A stretch of DNA of 64,000 nt from Gossypium raimondii (Eukaryota > Streptophyta > Magnoliopsida > Malvales > Malvaceae), in the NCBI RefSeq assembly GCF_025698545.1, contig NC_068571.1, positions 50,811,733 to 50,875,732 on the forward strand, in the 5' to 3' direction. Positions 49,778 through 64,000 of this stretch are shown here, piece by piece (the first letter of the stretch is position 1; every line of letters begins with the position of its first letter). Under the pieces are notes generated by a model. It saw only the letters and a program-made list of their open reading frames with translations, searched no databases and was not told the origin of the DNA. Made by a program: the position numbers and the translations under genes.

Positions 49778-52700
49778 ATGGATGGTGACAGAACAACATC
49801 GACTCCTTCAGTTGTGCCCAGCATCAGCGATGGCGCTCAGAGAATGCGAGCTTTTCATGGGTATTTTCCTTTCCATAGTGATTTTTACTTATTAACACCC
49901 CTCACTTGAAAAGTCAAAAATTCATTATATTTGTTCTTAGCTGCTCTCGTCCTCCCTTTACAATGTTTTCTATTTAATCTTGCTAAAATTTGTTTTTTCA
50001 TGTATTACTGAGTTTTTCTGACTTTGCAATCCTTTTGTAGAAGAACTAGTGGTCCTACGAGACGTTCTACAAAAGGGCAATGGACCCCTGAGGAGGTAAT
50101 TTTCTTTCCCTAGTTTATGACTGCTGTCTTGCAATTTAAGATAATACCTTTCTGTAAACCTTATTGCTTTGGCTGTGTTATCGGTGTTTGGTAATTTTAG
50201 ACCCAACCCTTGATAAATTTATTATTTGTGTTCATTTAGATGTGTTTGTCCGTATCAATGTACGGTGCATATGCATATATGTATGTAATTATTTGCATAT
50301 TTTAAATAATTTATGGGTCTCCAGGATGAGATTCTGCGTAAAGCTGTTCAACAATTTAAAGGAAAAAATTGGAAAAAGATAGGTATGGTTTTTTTTCAAT
50401 GCAACTGGCATAATAGCTCTTTTTGAATCATTCTAATTATTTAATTGTACTGATTCATCTGCAGCGGAGTGTTTCAAGGATCGGACTGATGTACAGTGCC
50501 TACACAGGTGGCAAAAGGTCTTGAATCCAGAACTTGTTAAAGGGCCATGGTCCAAAGAGGTCATTGTTTTTTGCTACTTATTTTTCTTTTCCTCTCAATT
50601 CTTTGCACTTGATTGTTTTCGACAAAACAAATATATATATTTTTGATAATTAGTATGACATTCTGAGTTGCTTTTCTGAAATATATCAGGAGGATGAACT
50701 GATAATTGAGTTGGTGAACAAATTTGGGCCCAAAAATTGGTCAACCATTGCTCAGCACTTACCTGGACGTATTGGAAAGCAGTGCAGAGAAAGGTGCGAT
50801 GATAGAGCTGTTACTTTTAATATGTAAACCCCATTTACATTTGTAGTTTTGCAGAAGGCCAAGGAGACTGGGGAGTGGACCTTGGATTATGGCTTTTTGT
50901 AGAACTGGTAACACAGCTGGCCTGAGCCTGGTTTCTTTGGGTTAATGCTGTTGAATTTTAACAGTTCTCACTCTGAGATGTTATTGTGAACTTTTTTGGA
51001 AATTTTATGAAATCATTTGGTGTTGTAATGCTCCTTTTCCCCCAAAAATATAAGAACAAAAAATTGTTCCTGTTTTGCATTTGTGCTCATACAGCTAAGT
51101 ACTAATGTAGGTGGCATAATCATCTCAATCCAGCCATAAATAAAGAGGCATGGACTCAGGAAGAAGAGCTGGCTCTTATTCGTGCTCATCAGGTTTATGG
51201 AAACAAATGGGCAGAGCTCTCAAAGTTCTTGCCAGGAAGGTATGTTGCCAGACCTTCCCTTCCCATCAATGTTGTGTCGAGGTTACGTACTGTTGGTCTT
51301 TTATTCTTTTTTACTTTGGTGGCTGCAAATCATCCTTTGATATCTGTACATTAATTAAAAGGTAATATATTTTTTCTACCAATAACTCTCTGTTTCCAAA
51401 TTTGTACGGGTAACAGGACAGACAATGCTATAAAAAATCACTGGAACAGTTCAGTCAAAAAGAAAGTGGACTCTTACGTAGCATCAGGACTTCTAGAACA
51501 ATTTCAGTTTCCACTTCTTACAAATCAAAGCCAGTCTATGCCTTCATCTTCTTCAAGGATACAGAGGAATGTAGATGATAGTGGTGCCAAAAGTAGGACA
51601 GAAGCAGATGACATATCAGAATGCAGCCAAGAACCTACTATGGCTGGCTGCTCCCAGACTACAAGTGATTTGGCTAATGCTGCTGTACATACAAGAGAGC
51701 ATTCGCACTTGACTGAAATATCTGGTGTGGGAAAGGAGAAGAATTCCTGTCCGGCACCTTGTTCAGAAGAGTATTATCCATCTTTGGAAGATGTCAGCTT
51801 CTCCATTCCAGAAATACCTGGTGAAGCAGGGTATTCAACATGTGGGGATTACCAGTTTGGTTTAACAAACCTACCTAATCCTTCTTCTCTGGAATTAGGG
51901 CCAGAATCATCTGGATTCAAAAATCACTGTATAGATACTAGTAGATGCCATGAAGTGATGAATGTTGCATTACAAACTTCTGTAGGATTAAATGCACCTA
52001 CATCTTTCATAAATACAGTTACAACTTCTGACAAGCAAGAACATATGCTGATAACGGATGATGAATGTTGTAGGGTCCTATTCTCAGAGACAGTAACTGA
52101 TGGATGCTTTGTCTCTGAAGATCTTACACAAGGATATAATATGGTTGAATCATCTTCTCAGGCTTCAGACATCCAAAAATCTGAAACTGGAGCGTTGCAA
52201 TCTAATTGTCCTTCAAGGTCTGAAGTGTTGCCAACCTCATGCTGTCAACCTTTTGTGCCTCCACTTATTTCAGTTGAGGATGGTACCACCCTTATATATG
52301 GCAGAGAGCTTGGTCAGTTAACTGGTCAACCTTTTGAAACTCAGGAGCAAGAACTTACTATGAATGTACGTGATGGCTTTATCTGTACTAGTGATGACCA
52401 TACATATGGTACAGACATGCAAGAGCGATCATACCTTGACAAAGATTCTCCGAAGTTGGTTCCAGTGAACACTTTTGGTTCTGAATCAAATGCAATGCAA
52501 ACTTGTCCTATTGTGGATGATAAACCAAACTTGCCTGCTGAACAAGATGAAGGAGGTCTATGTTATGAACCTCCTCGCTTTCCAAGCTTAGATATTCCAT
52601 TTTTCAGCTGTGATCTTATATCAAGTGGCAGCGATAAGCAGCAAGAATATAGTCCCCTTGGTATTCGCCAACTAATGATGTCATCTATGAACTGCATCTC

Positions 52701-54579
52701 TCCATTTAGATTGTCTGATTCTCCATTATGGGATGATAGTCCTGATGCTAAGCTGAAAAGTGCTGCCAAAACTTTCACTGGTACACCATCCATATTGAAG
52801 AAACGCCACCATGACCTATTGTCTCCTTTATCAGAAAGAAAATGTGGCAAAAAGCTGGAAACAGATATGACATCCAATTTGAGCAAAGAATTCTCTTGCT
52901 TGGATGTTATGTTGGATGCGAGTGGGACTGGAAACACATCTCAGGAGTCTCCATCTGAATGTAAGACCAAGTCTGGTGTCTTCATTGAAGAAAAAGAAAA
53001 CCTGTGTCAAGCAGTTGATCAGGAACAATACAATGGGGGAGATCACACTGAACCTTTAGATGATGAAGGTCAGAAGAAAGATTCTAATGGAATTAATTCC
53101 CAAGGAGACATAGAAAAGGAAGCCTGCGTTACTGATGCCAAGGACAAAACATATGCTAACGCTTCTGACAAAATTGTGAGTTTTTTTATATATAAAAAGA
53201 ATCATTATTTTTTTATGTAAAATTTCCAGCTTTAGAAGCACTCCTGTCTGATTAATCCCTTCAGCTTTTTGGTTCTTGTTTCTTTAATGATAACCTGAAC
53301 TACTGTTGGAATATTGAGGGAGCTGGAGCTATACACTACTAATAGCGGTTGTTTATGTTGGAATATATTCAGAGATGATGCTGATAGTTCTATGTAAATT
53401 CGTGGTCTTATGTTGGAAATCTCATTCTTAACCCTTCTTTCTTTTTGTTGTTGTATTCCCTTTCACGTGATGAATTGATTGATATTATTTACTATTTTTT
53501 CTGATCTACTTTTGACAGGTCCAACGGCCTCCAGAAGTGCTTGTTGAGCACAATTTAAATGATCTACTATTGTTTTCTCCTGACCATGTTGGTCTTAAAG
53601 CAGACAGACCATTATTGTCTTCAAGCACACTGACTCCAAGAAATCAGGGTTTGGCTTCTGAATGCTTTTCGGGAAATGCATGCATAATTGTAAGCTCTCC
53701 TACTCCGCAAATAAAGAACAGTGAAAGCCAGTCAATTTCATCAGCAACCTTGGAGAATTTGGCTGATAATGCCGGGAATGGTGCTGCTATTGAAAATTAC
53801 AATATGTAAGGTTCCACTGCTCCCCAATATCGTTATATTATTTCGCTATTCTGTGTGCTTGTATGTTAACCTCTGCTTTTGTTTATTTCCCATCAAATGC
53901 TAACATTAGTTGATCGATTACTCACCAGTTGCTTGCTTGATGTGGATTGCCAGGTTCAGTGAAACTCCATTAAAAAGAAGTATAGAATCCTCATCAGCAT
54001 GGAAGTCTCCTTGGTTTATCAACTCTTTTGTTCCAGGCCCAAGGATTGATACAGAAATAACAATTGAGGTATAAAAACTTGAGGTAGGTTTTAGAATTTA
54101 GATATTTTGTTTACCATTCCTGATAACTGGGAATCTCTTTCCAGGACATTGGATACCTGATGAGCCCTCCAGATAGAAGCTACGATGCCATCGGGTTGAT
54201 GAAACAATTAAGTGAGCATACTGCAGCTACTTATGCTGATGCTTTGGAAGTTTTGGGAAATGAAACTCCAGAATCAATTGTGAAGGGAAGACGCTCCAAC
54301 AATTCTAAAATGGACAAAGAGAATAATCAAATGGAGACTCAATCACATTTGGCTTCAGATATCTTGGTATTACTGAAAAACCATAGCTATACTTGACATT
54401 CCCTTATTTGTTGCAATTAGTTGAAATTGATAATTTGCGATTAATTGCAGGTGGAGCGTCGCATCCTTGACTTTAGCGAATGTGGAACGCCTGGAAAGGG
54501 TACCGAAAATAGAAAGTCCTCAACTGCCGTGAGTTTCTCAAGCCCTACCTCTTCCTACCTCTTGAAAGGCTGCAGGTAA
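49778..54579 (+). CDS. MYB3R: MYB3R (R1R2R3-MYB) cell-cycle transcription factor
   Basis: Eleven coding exons: 49778-49860, 50041-50095, 50325-50382, 50465-50559, 50690-50793, 51111-51239, 51417-53175, 53519-53805, 53954-54068, 54145-54366 and 54451-54579. They sum to 3036 bases (1011 aa). Three MYB repeats: R1 KGQWTPEEDEIL...DRTDVQCLHRWQKVLNPEL, R2 KGPWSKEEDELI...GRIGKQCRERWHNHLNP and R3 KEAWTQEEELAL...GRTDNAIKNHWNSSVKKK. A long acidic, Ser-rich exon 7 follows, with S/T-P sites (LLSPLSERK). The conserved C-terminal blocks are ETPLKRSIESS, WKSPWFINSF, YLMSPPDRSYDAIGLMKQL and the end SSYLLKGCR. Plant MYB3Rs bind MSA (AACGG-core) elements and switch G2/M genes on or off; the S/T-P sites fit CDK control. 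The subclass (activator or repressor) is not assigned. Looks intact and converges on the AAT gene. Confidence 0.95.
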
Positions 54580-55134
54580 TGGTTTATCAAGGGTACTGAA
54601 AAGGCTTGCATGTTTGTAGTTTACATTGAATATATGTATGCCATCTTTTTTTCCCCCTTTTTCTTTTCAAAAGCCATCAATTTCTTGTCGAACGAGAATG
54701 GATCTAATTAAGTTAATTGATGATAAAAAAAGAATTGTGCAAGCGCATAAGATTCTCCAACTCTTCTCACTTGTTTCTTGTGTCCCAATGGGTTGTTTCT
54801 TGGAGTGGTGAAATTTCATTTCCTTTTAATTCTCTCAAGTTACATTTACTGTTGTCAATCATAGGCTTTTTTCTAGGATGCAGGCACTAAGAAAATACAA
54901 TTTGACTATTAGCATGGAAAGGTTTTATAAATGCTATCTTAGCCATTGACAAAAACCACAAAATATAAGCAAGTGGAAGTGAGTTTATTTCTTTCTGCCC
55001 TTTCAGTGTTTTGAGGGCTACAATTTTGTTCAAATACAGTTATTATTGAATGGTAAAGTGAAAAACAAATACTCATTTGATGTGATTCCCAATCAAGTGT
55101 ATTGAGGACCTGCTGTGTGTGCTAAGCCCAATTT
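54580..55134. other. Spacer between the converging 3' ends of MYB3R and AAT
   Basis: Probably both 3' UTRs. An ORF at 54626-54811 (+) looks like an alternative last exon but has no homologous C-terminal motif, while the TAA at 54577-54579 does follow one. Nothing else seen. Confidence 0.6.
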
Positions 55135-58427
<3,293 letters not shown>

Positions 58428-58615
58428 TTTAGCTTGTTCGGTACGTTTGAATGATGAATTTTCGCTTACTTTTTCCTGTTTGGTTTTACGGCAAAATTTG
58501 CTTTTGGGAGCTGATAACCGATTGTTCCGTTTTGTTTGCTTATATCAATCGAAAGCTTACGCGGCCAGTGACGGTAGCTGTTATCAATTGGGGTCCACCT
58601 TTTTTTTTATCTCTA

Positions 58616-58651
58616 TTATATAATTTTCTTCTCTCTCTCTCTCTCTCTCTT
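58616..58651 (-). promoter_or_regulatory. TATA-like box and GA tract upstream of AAT
   Basis: On the - strand a (GA)n tract (58632-58650) is followed by 'attatataata' at about 58614-58624, some 190 bp before the ATG at 58427. GA tract next to TATA is a common plant core-promoter layout; function inferred. Confidence 0.4.
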
Positions 58652-58782
58652 TTTTGACAAAATATAGTTCTCAATTTTAAAACTTTAAGACAAATGAAAA
58701 AAAAAATTTTAACATTTTATACACAATTATGTTTTGTGTTTTGGATTTTTTGATATTCTACCATACTTAAAATTATTAATAG

Positions 58783-58891
58783 TCTCTTCCCAACTCATAA
58801 ATAAAAAATAATTCATTTCAACACACTCGAACTCTTATTCTCTTGTATTAGTAACAATGCTCATATTGATTGAGCTAAGACTTAATCGACA
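58783..58891 (-). mobile_element. tRNA-derived SINE, copy 3 (diverged)
   Basis: Same order of blocks as 15586-15706: 'caactcataaat', 'cacactcgaactc', 'gattgagctaagacttaatcg'. About 25% diverged by eye. Confidence 0.5.
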
Positions 58892-59965
58892 TTATATTCC
58901 ATCATTAGAATGAAATAAAGTATCAAATAACATATATTGTGATTTCAAAACTTTTTTTTGTGTAATAAAACACTATATATCTTTTAATTTTAAATATTTT
59001 AAATGTCAAAAGACTCGTAAAATAATTAAAATAAATTAAATTTTAATCGAAAATTACATTTAATTAAGGTGTTAATTGAAAGTTAGTAAACAATTAATAC
59101 TCTTAATACAATTTTCTATTAAAATACCTTGCGGGCAATTAAGTGGTGACTGTCATGGACGTGATGATTAAATAATAATTGACATAAAAGACTGATAATG
59201 CAACAGCTTAATTGATTAGTTAAATTATTTTATGATGGTTTAAATTATTTTTAGGATAAAACAACTTTTTCAACTTGATTTTTAAACCTTTTTTTTATCA
59301 AAATTAGTCATTAACCTTGCAATTTGACTTGAATTCCTTAAAAATGTGATATGTGATTGATTATTCATCTCATTTTTAAATATGAGGTTCGAAGTTTAAT
59401 CTCTACCTATAAAACGAACCAAATTTCAATCATTTGTCTAAAAGAATTAATTACTACTATTAGCCATCCAAATTTTGATAAAAGATTTCATTAAAGCTTT
59501 GTAAAATATTTTAAAAATCAAAAGCGGTCGCATATTCAATTTCCGAGCTTCATAAAACGCATTTTTTAATGCAAAGATTAATTATTTTTAATTATTTTAC
59601 TAGGTTTTCCAATATTTGATTTTTTCTAAAAAGATAATCGCACCCATTCAATTGATTAGAAAGAAAAGCCGGGTGACACATAGGATTTTTCCAAAAGATG
59701 ATGAATTATAGATGAAGTGGGGTTTGGCACGTTTGCCAAGATGTCTGTTTTTGGATATTCACCAATTTCTAGGACTTCATTTAGATGTGAAATTAAAATA
59801 TGTTATCTTTTTTTTTTAATGTCAAGTTAAATTTAAATAACTACTTTCACATTAAAATTTATTAAAACCTTATTTTAATTAAAATTTAATTCAATTATAA
59901 ACGTATATAATTTTCAAAGTTTTTAAATTAATATAATACTTAGAGTTATTCATAATATATTTTAA

Positions 59966-60065
59966 CCCTTAAATAAGAAGATAAATATGCTTTAGCACAC
60001 TCAAACTCACGTCCTCCTACATTGACAACAATATTACTGCCAACTGATCTAAGACTCAATCAACA
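59966..60065 (-). mobile_element. tRNA-derived SINE, copy 4
   Basis: Shares 'cacactcaaactcacgtcctcctacattgac' style blocks and the A-box region with 15586-15706, lightly diverged. The 3' half is shortened relative to the best copy. Confidence 0.55.
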
Positions 60066-61448
60066 ACTAAAATATTGTTTTAATTAACTTGTATGACAAA
60101 ATTTAAGCTTTCGAAACTATCACAAAAGTTTCAATTCTCAATAATAAAACAATAAGAATTATTTTAAATCACTATTTAGAGCTTCAATTTGACCATAAGT
60201 CTCATATTGGAGTTCGAATTTTTCCTAATTGGTCCCATATTAGGATGTGAACTAAACAATTGTTCACTAACTGTTATTACATTAGGGTCCGAACATTAGG
60301 ATTTTAAAGAAAATATCAAAGACCTAGACAAAAAAATTGAAACCCTAATGTGAGAGAAATTATCAAATTCAATGATTAACTTATAAAAAAATCAAACATC
60401 AATATAGGAGTAACTACAAAACCTTAATGTAAGAATAATTGTAAAGTTGAAGCCTAAAAAATCTAACCCTAATATTTTTATATTGTTCAAATTTCCTTTT
60501 ATTAGTGAAATATATAAACCAAACTCAAATCTAAAATATTATATTCAAAATCTAATATGTTATCAGTGTGACCAAATATAGCAAATAATATGATTGTTAA
60601 ATAAGCCTATTCATAATTTATTTATTATCTATATTATTATTTAAGTTTTAATTGAATTAGCATCACGAGTTAATTGGATACCAACTTGATTAGGTAAATT
60701 ACGAAATTTCTTCCTGTAATTAAAATAAATTATATTACTTGAAGGTGTTTTAATCTTTTATTAAAAAAACTTACATGAGCTTAAGTTGAACTTATGCTAT
60801 TTAGCAATAATAAAATATTAACTTCACCACTAAACCAAACATTTATTTTAATATAATATTTACATTCTAATTTTATTATACATACTTTATTGTGTCATCT
60901 CCATCAATTATATATCTATCAATACTATTATTTAAACCCGTAGTGATTTAGTGTCATGAGTCAACCGCCATCAATTCGGTTAGAAAATTATGAAAATATT
61001 CTTTTGTAACTAAAATAAGTTATATTATTCCATGGTAGTTTAATCTTTTTATTTAAAATAATAATAATAAATTGATTGAGTTGGTATCACAAGTCAACTT
61101 GTCACTAACTTAAGATTGATGGCACCAATATAAACAATTGTAGTGCATTTAATATTCTTAATATGATATATTTACGTGTTTAAATTTCATTTTATTCACA
61201 ATTTAATTTAAACTTTCTATTTTAATATCATACATATTTTATGTATTATTAATTAGTTTTAAATATACGTTTTGTTATTATTGTATGTTATTTTAAACTA
61301 AAATTTATGTTTTAAGTATATAACTTCTACACAAATACGCGTGGGATAGAATTTGTAATTATCTTTTAATATCTAGAAAATAAAAGTTGTACATGTTTGA
61401 ATAAAGAGTGTTATTTGTATTAGATTTTGTTCCACAAGAGAAAAACAT

Positions 61449-61567
61449 AATGCTAAAATTACATTTATAAAAGAATTAATAAAAATTGAGTTATAAGTAA
61501 AATGGTAAATGCTAAAATTACATTTATAAAAGAATTAATAAAAAATTGAGTTATAAGTTAAATGGTA
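61449..61567. repeat. 59-bp tandem duplication
   Basis: Unit 'aatgctaaaattacattt...' at 61449-61507 is repeated at 61508-61567 with two small differences. Confidence 0.9.
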
Positions 61568-62021
61568 AAGTGAATTTGGACCTTACAAACATTCCATATA
61601 AAAAGTAATAAAAGATGAAAATATCATTATATTAATATTCAATCCTTTATTAATAAATAACTTTTAAGTTATTTATCGATCAAGTTTATATCGAGTTGAC
61701 TCGTGACACTAATTAAATCAAATACTCATTCAATCACTTATTAAAAAAGACTTATGAATAATTTCTTTGATCAACTTGATATTAGGTTAACTCGTGACAT
61801 CAATTCAATCAAACACATTATATATAAGTATAGATGTATGGTATCAAACTCTGTTTCTTAAGGGCCATCATAGTCATAAATGAATTGGAAAAGTAATTGT
61901 AAGTTGGACATCAATGGTCATGGTTCAAAGCCAGTGTAACCGATCCCCTCCCCAAATTTGCAATGAAAAAATAAAAAGCCAGTTGATCCAAAGCAAAAGG
62001 GTAAGGGTGAAAAATACAAGT

Positions 62022-64000
62022 CTAGGCTAAAGTACTGGATGGAAGAGAGCTTATAACTGCATCGTGTATTGCATCTGCAAAATATGGAACTGCCTTTGAA
62101 CTTAGGCCTCCAATGTTAATCCTCCTGAAACAAAGTTGATAACCATAAATCCCAGTATTGATGAGGGAACTGATTTATTAAGATTATTGCTTATACAGTA
62201 AATGAGTAGCTGGAAAAATCTTTTACCCATCAGATGACATGTAGATATGGTATTCTCTAGTCAGAAAGTCAACTTGATCCTTGTTCAATCCGGTGAAACT
62301 ATACATTCCCACCTGCTTGATAATATGGCTCCAGTCACCTGGGGTCCCTGCCCGAAAAAAGGAGAAGGATGTACCCTGAAGTTTAGGTCAAACCACCAAA
62401 ATTTTGGGTTGAATGATTGAAAACAACTCATCCTGCATTTTCTCTTTTGCAATGGAGGTTTGAGATGGATCTGTTATGTGAATGAAATGGTCAACACATA
62501 TATGCTTAGTTTGGTAGGGGTATTATTTTTTACACATTTTTTAGTATATGAGTTAGCAATAAACCAATTCAACTGGTAATATTTAATCACTCTCATGAGT
62601 TACTGTTAGCAAAGGGACGGAAAAATTTTCGTTTATTTGGAAGAGGTCTTATTTTTTACCTAGAGTTTTTACTCATCTTTCTAATTTCAAGCTTAAATTT
62701 GTATAGGCTATTCTTTTTTTTATGTCTAATTATTGTAATACGTATGTGATAAAAAAGTTTTTTTCTCGTGTTATTCTACTAGTAACCAAATGAGGCAATA
62801 GTGTAAAGAGTTTACAATCGATTACCTTTGTTGCATAAAGAATCATAGAGTTGGCGGCGTACTTGGACCAGTCGATCTCTCATCGCCTTCAATTCGTTAG
62901 TCCATTTTTGGTACAAATCCCTGCAACAGGTTAAGAATTAACAAACTTTGAGGCAAGGTTTAGACTTGGACCATGGATTCCATGCCAAGATAATTGTTCA
63001 TACACCGTTTAGATCAAAACATTCTAAAACATGGGGTTAACTGGAGGGATTGTGATTTTAATATGTTGTGGATCTAAATATTTGAGAAAGCATTTACAGG
63101 TACAGAAAGGAGGAAAGAAGAAGGGGAAAGCTAAAGAGAGGATACAAATTCATATATTTTCAAATGATAAACCTAAAAGCATTGTTTCTCTTTTATACTA
63201 GTATTGACTAGTTCACATTAGTATCCCAATATTACCTTTAATGAAATGTACATTTACAATCTAACCCAACAAATAACAAAAGATAGAATTAGGCTTGTAT
63301 GGCAATAAGCCAAACGGTTTTTCATATTGCTACTAGGGAAAAATCCAATCTCATTCATATTCTCTAAATACAAATTGATTCAACCGAGTTATACTGATTA
63401 GAAATTAAAGTTGAAAAAGTTATATATCATAGTTATGATCCTAAATTATACATACTTAATTTTTTGACATCCCATCTTCAGAAAAGAGAGATTTACTTTA
63501 TCTAAAATGCTAATATATTAATTTGGAAGATCAAAACCATAAGACTTGAAGATTTCAATATATCAATGGATTCAAGTATGCTTCCACATTAAATTTTTGT
63601 TCTTAATGATCTGACATGACATCTCTTGGTTTATTAAGATTTATATCAGACTTTTATGGTCCTAACACTTTAGCTTTTAAGGTCCTAGAACAGTTCGCAT
63701 TTTCTTGCATGAAACAAAAATTTGCAACTTCAGAATGTCATTGCCACATTCACAAGAAAGACACTGAGTGACTAAAAAGTCTATGACTGAATTATTTTAT
63801 TACCTATCCTTCAGAATGGCAGTAACAATGGCTGCACCATGAATGGGCGGGTTTGAATACAAGGGTCTTATGATCAGTTTGAGCTGGCTTTCAACCCGCC
63901 TTGCCACATCAGCTGTTTTGCAAACCTAAATCCACATTAAGGATGATAACCATGGTAGTGAGAAATACGCAGATATTTTAAAAATATTGTTCTCATATAA
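62022..64000 (-). CDS. Second aspartate aminotransferase gene, 3' part only
   Basis: Only the last four coding exons are in the window: 63925-63804, 62920-62826, 62347-62227 and 62124-62022; the gene continues beyond the right edge. Exon lengths (122, 95, 121) and phases equal those of exons 8-10 of the gene at 55135, so they share an origin. The protein reads [20 protein letters not shown], then [42 protein letters not shown] and [20 protein letters not shown]. It ends [13 protein letters not shown], longer than its neighbour's HAAVTRMS. It is considerably diverged, so the tandem pair is old. Its targeting cannot be judged without the N-terminus. Confidence 0.92.

Larger units (their letters stand above)
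58652..62021. other. 3.4-kb AT-rich intergenic region with SINEs and short repeats
   Basis: No gene seen. It holds two SINE copies, a 59-bp tandem pair, and four scattered copies of a motif like 'gagttgactcgtgacac'/'cacgagttaattgg' (about 60655, 60950, 61085, 61690-61800). The rest is low-complexity AT-rich sequence. Confidence 0.6.

Noticed and set aside
54626-54811. Extra last exon of MYB3R
   Set aside because: The TAA at 54577-54579 follows a conserved end (SSYLLKGCR) and completes an exact multiple of three; the later ORF lacks family motifs.

Overview
The window is nuclear DNA from a dicot plant. The evidence is multi-exon genes with GT-AG introns, plastid-derived petA and rbcL fragments, plant-type NLR, MYB3R and TauE/SafE genes, and nested LTR elements, LINEs and SINEs in AT-rich spacer. 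The style of the TGTAACA...TGTTACA elements, with their 'cacacggcc'-type repeats, suggests Malvaceae (cotton and relatives). That is an impression, not a proof.

Layout. (1) Positions 1-21785 are a 15.1-kb tandem duplication. The window opens inside the left copy (1-6671). The complete right copy is 6672-21785. Each copy carries a dead RPM1-type NLR gene on the + strand and a CCDC25-like gene on the - strand. The right copy also holds a TauE/SafE-family transporter gene (8774-12296), an old gypsy fragment, and a 1.3-kb segment that is itself tandemly repeated. The join between the copies falls inside a plastid-derived petA fragment. (2) From about 21652 to 37491 lies a plastid-DNA insert (petA joined to rbcL) split by two TG..CA elements with 5-bp target duplications: A at 22141-24597 and B at 24887-37207. 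B holds a Ty3/gypsy chromovirus C (25300-34817), whose 5' LTR holds a further TG..CA element D (25900-29669). (3) From 37492 to 42055 there is a LINE RNase H remnant, an AT-rich spacer, and an intact-looking La-protein gene. (4) From 42890 to 47950 there is an L1-type LINE remnant on the - strand, interrupted by a short copia element (42969-45379). (5) From 49778 to 54579 (+) is an R1R2R3-MYB (MYB3R) gene of 11 coding exons and 1011 aa. It faces an 11-exon aspartate aminotransferase gene (58427-55135, -; 452 aa) with an N-terminal PTS2 peroxisome signal. After a 3.4-kb repeat-bearing spacer, a diverged second aminotransferase gene (-) runs off the right edge.

The functional genes are ordinary, unlinked housekeeping or regulatory genes: La for RNA metabolism, MYB3R for the G2/M cell-cycle programme, AAT for nitrogen and carbon shuttling. 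I saw no operon-like or defence-island system. The most unusual signals are structural. They are the duplication breakpoint inside plastid DNA, the four-deep nest, and the fact that the three TGTAACA elements carry different minisatellites whose units are all short inverted repeats. Exon lengths of La, MYB3R and AAT sum to exact multiples of three, which supports those models. TauE and both CCDC25 copies each miss this by one base, which may reflect homopolymer or base-calling errors or real decay.
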